This document shows positions 32,701 through 36,070 of a stretch of DNA of 36,070 nucleotides, piece after piece. The stretch is from contig JAZQQT010000118.1 of the NCBI GenBank assembly GCA_045629205.1, forward strand, positions 1-36,070. The letters are read 5' to 3'. Source of the DNA: JAZQLP01 sp045629205. Lineage in GTDB: Bacteria > Bacillota > Clostridia > Oscillospirales > UBA644. Each line of letters opens with the position of its first letter. The stretch's first letter is position 1. Both the position numbers and the translations under genes were made by a program. Below the pieces are notes generated by a model, which made no database searches, had not been told where the DNA came from, and worked only from the letters and a program-made list of their open reading frames with translations.

Positions 32701-34206
32701 CTATTTTATAGTGGCTACGCTGTCCTTCTGAATGACGTCGTGAGCTCCGCCCTCAGTAATACTCGTTGCGGAAACAAGGGTAAGAACCGCCTTGTCACGA
32801 AGTTCTTTGATTGTAAGTGCACCGCAGTTGCACATGGTGGATTTTACTTTGCTTAACGTTAAAGCAACATTGTCTTTGAGACTTCCGGCATAAGGAACAT
32901 ACGAATCGACACCTTCTTCGAAGGAGAGTTTTTTGTCGCCGCCGAGGTCGTATCTCTGCCAGTTACGGGCTCTTGCGGAACCCTCACCCCAATACTCTTT
33001 ATAATATGTGCCGCCGATACTGACCTTATTGGTCGGGCTTTCGTCAAATCTTGCAAAATATCTGCCGAGCATTACAAAATCGGCACCCATAGCAAGAGCA
33101 AGGGTTATGTGGTGGTCGTAAACAATACCGCCGTCGGAACAAACGGGAACATATATACCTGTTTCTTCAAAGTATTCATCACGAGCCCTGCAAACATCTA
33201 TAAGAGCAGTTGCCTGACCTCTGCCTATACCTTTTGTTTCACGGGTAATGCAGATGGAACCGCCTCCTATGCCGACTTTAACAAAATCCGCGCCGCACTC
33301 GGCAAGGAATCTGAAACCGTCGGCGTCTACCACGTTTCCGGCCCCGACCTTGACGGAATCACCGTATTTCGCGCGTATCCAATCGAGCGTAAGCTTTTGC
33401 CATTCGGAAAAGCCTTCGGAAGAATCTATGCAAAGAACATCTGCGCCTGCTTCTACAAGAGCGGGAACTCTTTCGGCATAATCGCGGGTGTTTATACCGG
33501 CACCGACGATGTATCTCTTTTTGCCGTCAAGCAATTCATTTGGATTCTGCTTATGAGTATCGTAATCCTTACGGAAAACCATATAGCAAAGTCGGTCGTT
33601 TTCATCTATGATAGGCAGAGAATTGAGTTTGTGATCCCAAATAATATCGTTTGCCTCTTTAAGAGTAGTTCCTTCCCTTGCGTAAATAAGTTTTGAAAAC
33701 GGCGTCATAAATTCGGAAACCTTCAGAGAAGGATCCATTCGGCTGACACGGTAATCGCGGCTTGTGACAATACCGAGCAGCTTGCCGTTTGCCGTTCCGT
33801 CATCGGTAACGGCGATAGTTGAATGACCTCTTGACTGTTTAAGCGCAATGACATCGGCAAGTGTTCCGTCCGGAGTGATATTCGAATCGCTTACTACAAA
33901 CCCTGCCTTGTAACTTTTTGCTCTTGCAACCATTGCCGCTTCATCGGTGACCGACTGCGAACCGTATATAAACGAAACACCGCCCTCAGTAGCGAGAGCA
34001 ACCGCGAGTTTTTCGCCCGAAACGGATTGCATAATGGCAGAAACCATAGGTATATTCATGCTGATAGACGGCTCTTCACCCTTTTTGAAACGAACAAGCG
34101 GGGTGTGAAGACTGACGTTTGCGGGAATACATTCAGATGATGAATAACCCGGAATTAAAAGATACTCATTAAAAGTATGTGCAGGTTCGTTGATAAACTT
34201 TGCCAT
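32701..34206 (-). CDS. guaB: IMP dehydrogenase
   Basis: 501 aa. A TIM-barrel split by two CBS domains (about 100-220), a nucleotide loop, and the catalytic cysteine loop GIGGGSICITRETKGIG. The flap holds ARARNWQRYDLG. It oxidises IMP to XMP, the first step to GMP. Compared with the standard enzyme, the flap and C-terminus (TMCNCGALTIKELRD) follow a variant seen in some Clostridia and protists. It is followed on the same strand by the THF riboswitch and folT and preceded by the formate channel. Confidence 0.93.
   Translation of the reverse strand: MAKFINEPAHTFNEYLLIPGYSSSECIPANVSLHTPLVRFKKGEEPSISMNIPMVSAIMQSVSGEKLAVALATEGGVSFIYGSQSVTDEAAMVARAKSYKAGFVVSDSNITPDGTLADVIALKQSRGHSTIAVTDDGTANGKLLGIVTSRDYRVSRMDPSLKVSEFMTPFSKLIYAREGTTLKEANDIIWDHKLNSLPIIDENDRLCYMVFRKDYDTHKQNPNELLDGKKRYIVGAGINTRDYAERVPALVEAGADVLCIDSSEGFSEWQKLTLDWIRAKYGDSVKVGAGNVVDADGFRFLAECGADFVKVGIGGGSICITRETKGIGRGQATALIDVCRARDEYFEETGIYVPVCSDGGIVYDHHITLALAMGADFVMLGRYFARFDESPTNKVSIGGTYYKEYWGEGSARARNWQRYDLGGDKKLSFEEGVDSYVPYAGSLKDNVALTLSKVKSTMCNCGALTIKELRDKAVLTLVSATSITEGGAHDVIQKDSVATIK
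32705..32732 (-). promoter_or_regulatory. weak candidate folT promoter in the guaB 3' end
   Basis: TTCAGA (32727-32732) and TATAAA (32705-32710), 16-bp spacer, on the minus strand. RNA would begin near 32698, just before the riboswitch. The same stretch contains a 5-bp stem (ACTAT/ATAGT) and six Ts, a weak guaB terminator. Confidence 0.3.
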
Positions 34207-34208
34207 TT

Positions 34209-34844
34209 TTATTCTCCTTTAGGTTTGTTTTCGAGCGATGAACGTAAAATCTCGACCAACGGGATAAATACGCCGCCTATTGTGTTTCCAAGAACTATTG
34301 TTAGCTGATATAATAACGCCTGACCGGTATAAATGCCGGCATCGGCAAAATAAAACATATCCGCAATTGAGTGCTCAAATCCGCAAAGAATAAATACAGG
34401 GATACAAAACAGTATTCCGATCAGTTTACTCTTTGCGCGAAAGACCCAGACAGCTATATACATCAATACGCCGCAGAAGAACGCGCGAATAATCGCTTCG
34501 GGAAAAGACTGTAAAAGTTTTGCCGAGCATAATGTTTCGGCCTTTTCGGAAAGAGAGGGCAGTCCGAGTTTAATCAGTAGCCCGAAAAAAGAACACCCTA
34601 TAAAATTTCCGATAAGGCAGGCAATCACGCCTATGATATTTCCGGCGGAATGATCTTCTACCGTGAAACCGATTTTCCCGGTAAACAACGAAAAGCCGAG
34701 AAGACAAATGGAAAGAAGCGCAACACTGAAAAAAACAGCCCCGAGATATTTATTATCACATGCAAGAAACACCGAACCGCCGATCGCTATACACAACGAA
34801 GCAAGGATTCCGCCGATCAATTCACGAAAAACTCTTTTAATCAT
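34209..34844 (-). CDS. formate/nitrite channel family protein
   Basis: About 211 aa with six membrane helices and the FNT signature GFEHSIADMFYF, which carries the pore histidine. It likely moves formate, perhaps nitrite, across the membrane. The frame extends to a TTG at 34916, which is inside the promoter. The ATG at 34844 is chosen because GGAAGGT lies 5 nt before it. The family is usually 250-280 aa, so the ends are somewhat short. guaB follows 2 nt later. Confidence 0.85.
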   Translation of the reverse strand: MIKRVFRELIGGILASLCIAIGGSVFLACDNKYLGAVFFSVALLSICLLGFSLFTGKIGFTVEDHSAGNIIGVIACLIGNFIGCSFFGLLIKLGLPSLSEKAETLCSAKLLQSFPEAIIRAFFCGVLMYIAVWVFRAKSKLIGILFCIPVFILCGFEHSIADMFYFADAGIYTGQALLYQLTIVLGNTIGGVFIPLVEILRSSLENKPKGE

Positions 34845-34887
34845 CTCGACACCTTCCATCACATATATTATTTTTATATAATGTTGT

Positions 34888-34916
34888 AGTGTATCATATG
34901 CTGTTTTCTTTGTCAA
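34888..34916 (-). promoter_or_regulatory. promoter of the formate channel-guaB operon
   Basis: TTGACA (34911-34916) and TACACT (34888-34893), 17-bp spacer, minus strand; leader about 37 nt. Confidence 0.65.
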
Positions 34917-34954
34917 GCAAGGGAATAAAATATCGAAAACATTTCATAAACGCC

Positions 34955-34983
34955 TTGACTTTATTATAACGCGATACTATAAT
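34955..34983 (+). promoter_or_regulatory. promoter of the leader ORF and radical-SAM gene
   Basis: TTGACT (34955-34960) and TATAAT (34978-34983), 17-bp spacer; RNA would start near 34990, 14 nt before the leader ATG. Confidence 0.75.
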
Positions 34984-35003
34984 TCGGGAAAGAGGAATAA
35001 AAG

Positions 35004-35063
35004 ATGTTACCGAATTTATTTAGAATGGATAATACCGACAAGGCTCAGGGCGCCGCATTATGA
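35004..35063 (+). CDS. 19-codon leader peptide, translationally coupled
   Basis: MLPNLFRMDNTDKAQGAAL. AGAGG stands 8 nt before its ATG, and the stop TGA overlaps the ATG of the radical-SAM gene (ATGA at 35060-35063). The downstream gene has only a weak ribosome site, so it is probably translated by ribosomes finishing this peptide. No run of one amino acid suggests attenuation. It could be a coupling device or a real micropeptide. Confidence 0.5.
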   Translation: MLPNLFRMDNTDKAQGAAL

Positions 35064-35959
35064 CAACCACTGATAAGAATGCTTGTTTCGTTTGCCCGCG
35101 GAACTGCGGAGCTGACAGAAGATCGACCTCGGGTTTTTGCAATAAAACCCGGGAAACGGAAATTTCCGGAGCACGACCTCACTATTGGGAAGAACCATGT
35201 ATAAGCGGAAAAAACGGATCCGGAACCATTTTTTTCACAGGATGCAATCTCGGATGTGTGTTCTGCCAGAATTACGCAATAAGTCATTCCGGAGCCATCG
35301 GGCAGATCGCGGACGAGACATTTCTCATAAAGACGGCCCTTTTGTTAAAAGAAAAAGGTGTAAACAATATCAATTTTGTAACGCCCAGTCATTATACGGA
35401 ACAGCTCATACCTATTCTGCCGAAGCTGAAAGATGAAGTCGGTCTTCCGATAATCTGGAACAGTTCGGCTTATGAAAAAGCAGAAACGATAAAGAAGCTC
35501 GAAGGATTAATTGATATATATCTTCCGGACCTTAAATTCTATTCACCGGAAGTATCTTCAAGATACTGCAATGCCGATGATTATTTTACCGTCGCGATTT
35601 CCGCAATAGCTGAAATGCTAAGGCAACAACCGATAAACATCATAGGCAGCGACGGACTTATGACATCGGGAGTCATAATAAGACATATGGTCCTGCCGTC
35701 ACATACCATTGACAGTATCAAGCTGTTGAAGGCAGTGAAAGAAAAGTTCGGAAACGAAGTAATGCTGAGCATTATGTGCCAGTATATTCCTGAAGGAAAA
35801 GCCGCGGATTATCCCGAAATCAACAGACGTCTCAAGAGAAAAGAATACTCAAGGGTAACAGAAACCGCGCTTACGCTCGGTTTTGAATCGACTTATATTC
35901 AGGATTTTGCATCAGCAGACGAATCGTTTATTCCGGAATTTTCGATCATACAAAAATAA
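35060..35959 (+). CDS. radical SAM protein, PflA-like family
   Basis: 299 aa. The radical-SAM cluster motif is Cys62-x3-Cys66-x2-Cys69 (CNLGCVFCQNYAIS), and an N-terminal cysteine group (Cys9, Cys12, Cys16, Cys27) precedes it. It matches the family annotated as pyruvate-formate-lyase-activating-enzyme-like (COG1313 type), whose true target is usually unknown; no glycyl-radical enzyme is beside it. The divergent neighbour is a formate channel, which may be coincidence. It is coupled to the leader ORF by ATGA and ends at a terminator. Confidence 0.85.
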   Translation: MTTTDKNACFVCPRNCGADRRSTSGFCNKTRETEISGARPHYWEEPCISGKNGSGTIFFTGCNLGCVFCQNYAISHSGAIGQIADETFLIKTALLLKEKGVNNINFVTPSHYTEQLIPILPKLKDEVGLPIIWNSSAYEKAETIKKLEGLIDIYLPDLKFYSPEVSSRYCNADDYFTVAISAIAEMLRQQPINIIGSDGLMTSGVIIRHMVLPSHTIDSIKLLKAVKEKFGNEVMLSIMCQYIPEGKAADYPEINRRLKRKEYSRVTETALTLGFESTYIQDFASADESFIPEFSIIQK

Positions 35960-35996
35960 AAACAAGCGAACCGTCTGTAACAGAATTTTAATCCGT

Positions 35997-36037
35997 AAAA
36001 AATCCGCCGGAATTACCATATCCGGCGGATTTTAATT
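35997..36037 (+). terminator. terminator of the radical-SAM gene
   Basis: A 13-bp stem (35999-36011 with 36021-36033; AAAATCCGCCGGA) with a 9-nt loop and a T-rich end. Confidence 0.88.
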
Positions 36038-36039
36038 AC

Positions 36040-36070
36040 GCCTTTAGGCAGGCTTGCGGCTGTGCAAGCC
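36040..36070. repeat. start of a possible second hairpin array (cut by the window end)
   Basis: Two adjacent small stems: GCCT/AGGC (36040-36049) and GGCTTG/CAAGCC (36051-36070). The GGCTTG/CAAGCC arms resemble the first unit of the array at 188-204. Confidence 0.35.

Noticed and set aside
33109..33696. 195-aa plus-strand frame
   Set aside because: Antisense to the IMP dehydrogenase gene; no ribosome site or family resemblance.
1..36070. tRNA, rRNA, insertion sequence or prophage genes
   Set aside because: Both strands were read for cloverleaf, rRNA and transposase/integrase signatures; none was convincing.

Overview
This window looks like chromosomal DNA of an anaerobic, low-to-moderate-GC Bacillota of the class Clostridia, probably an uncultivated gut or rumen lineage. 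The reasons are the mreB-mreC-mreD-PBP2-minD-mgsA gene order, DnaD plus a DnaI/DnaC-type loader, a folate ECF S component behind a THF riboswitch, a ferredoxin-type thioredoxin reductase, AGGAGG-like ribosome binding sites and sigma-A promoters with 17-bp spacers. The species cannot be named from the sequence. There are no phage, transposase, CRISPR, tRNA or rRNA genes.

Layout. 1-505: gene-free, with a dense array of small hairpins bounded by short inverted repeats (MITE-like). 506-2143 (-): membrane HD-GYP protein. 2190-2459 (+): probable gene remnant. 6503-2610 (-): SDR, AAA ATPase, TPR protein, DUF4037 nucleotidyltransferase-like protein, FTR-type reductase and thioredoxin. 6621-7814 (+): lipoprotein alkaline phosphatase. 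10098-7847 (-): rpsU (S21, 57 aa), YqeG phosphatase, endonuclease IV-like protein and PHP protein. 26692-10240 (-): a nearly gapless run of mreB, mreC, mreD, mrdA, minD, mgsA-like, hisS, aspS, a Gld-type ABC exporter set, DUF4340, thrS and a uridine-kinase-like protein. 27834-26902 (-): abundant-looking secreted protein of unknown function. 28133-31864 (+): dnaD-like, dnaC/dnaI, a small membrane protein, Hpt and REC-HD-GYP. 34844-31952 (-): formate channel, guaB, THF riboswitch, folT. 35004-35959 (+): a 19-codon leader ORF coupled to a radical-SAM enzyme. The window ends inside what may be a second hairpin array.

How the genes fit together. The mre/PBP2 block builds the elongation machinery, but minC, minE and rodA, which usually sit in this cluster, are missing. 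Its MinD lacks the C-terminal membrane helix and its MgsA-like neighbour lacks several catalytic residues. The formate channel, IMP dehydrogenase and folate transporter form a one-carbon/purine theme. Hpt and REC-HD-GYP look like part of a phosphorelay acting on cyclic-di-GMP. Thioredoxin appears to be reduced by ferredoxin.

Most unusual signals: the hairpin array; a thrS leader with a hairpin whose 7-nt loop carries CGU at the anticodon positions (possible ThrRS autoregulation instead of a T-box); the orphan MinD; a rightward dnaD promoter with its -10 in the centre of a palindrome; the rpsU terminator abutting the yqeG start codon; and the coupled leader peptide before the radical-SAM gene. 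All calls come from reading the sequence; no database search was run.
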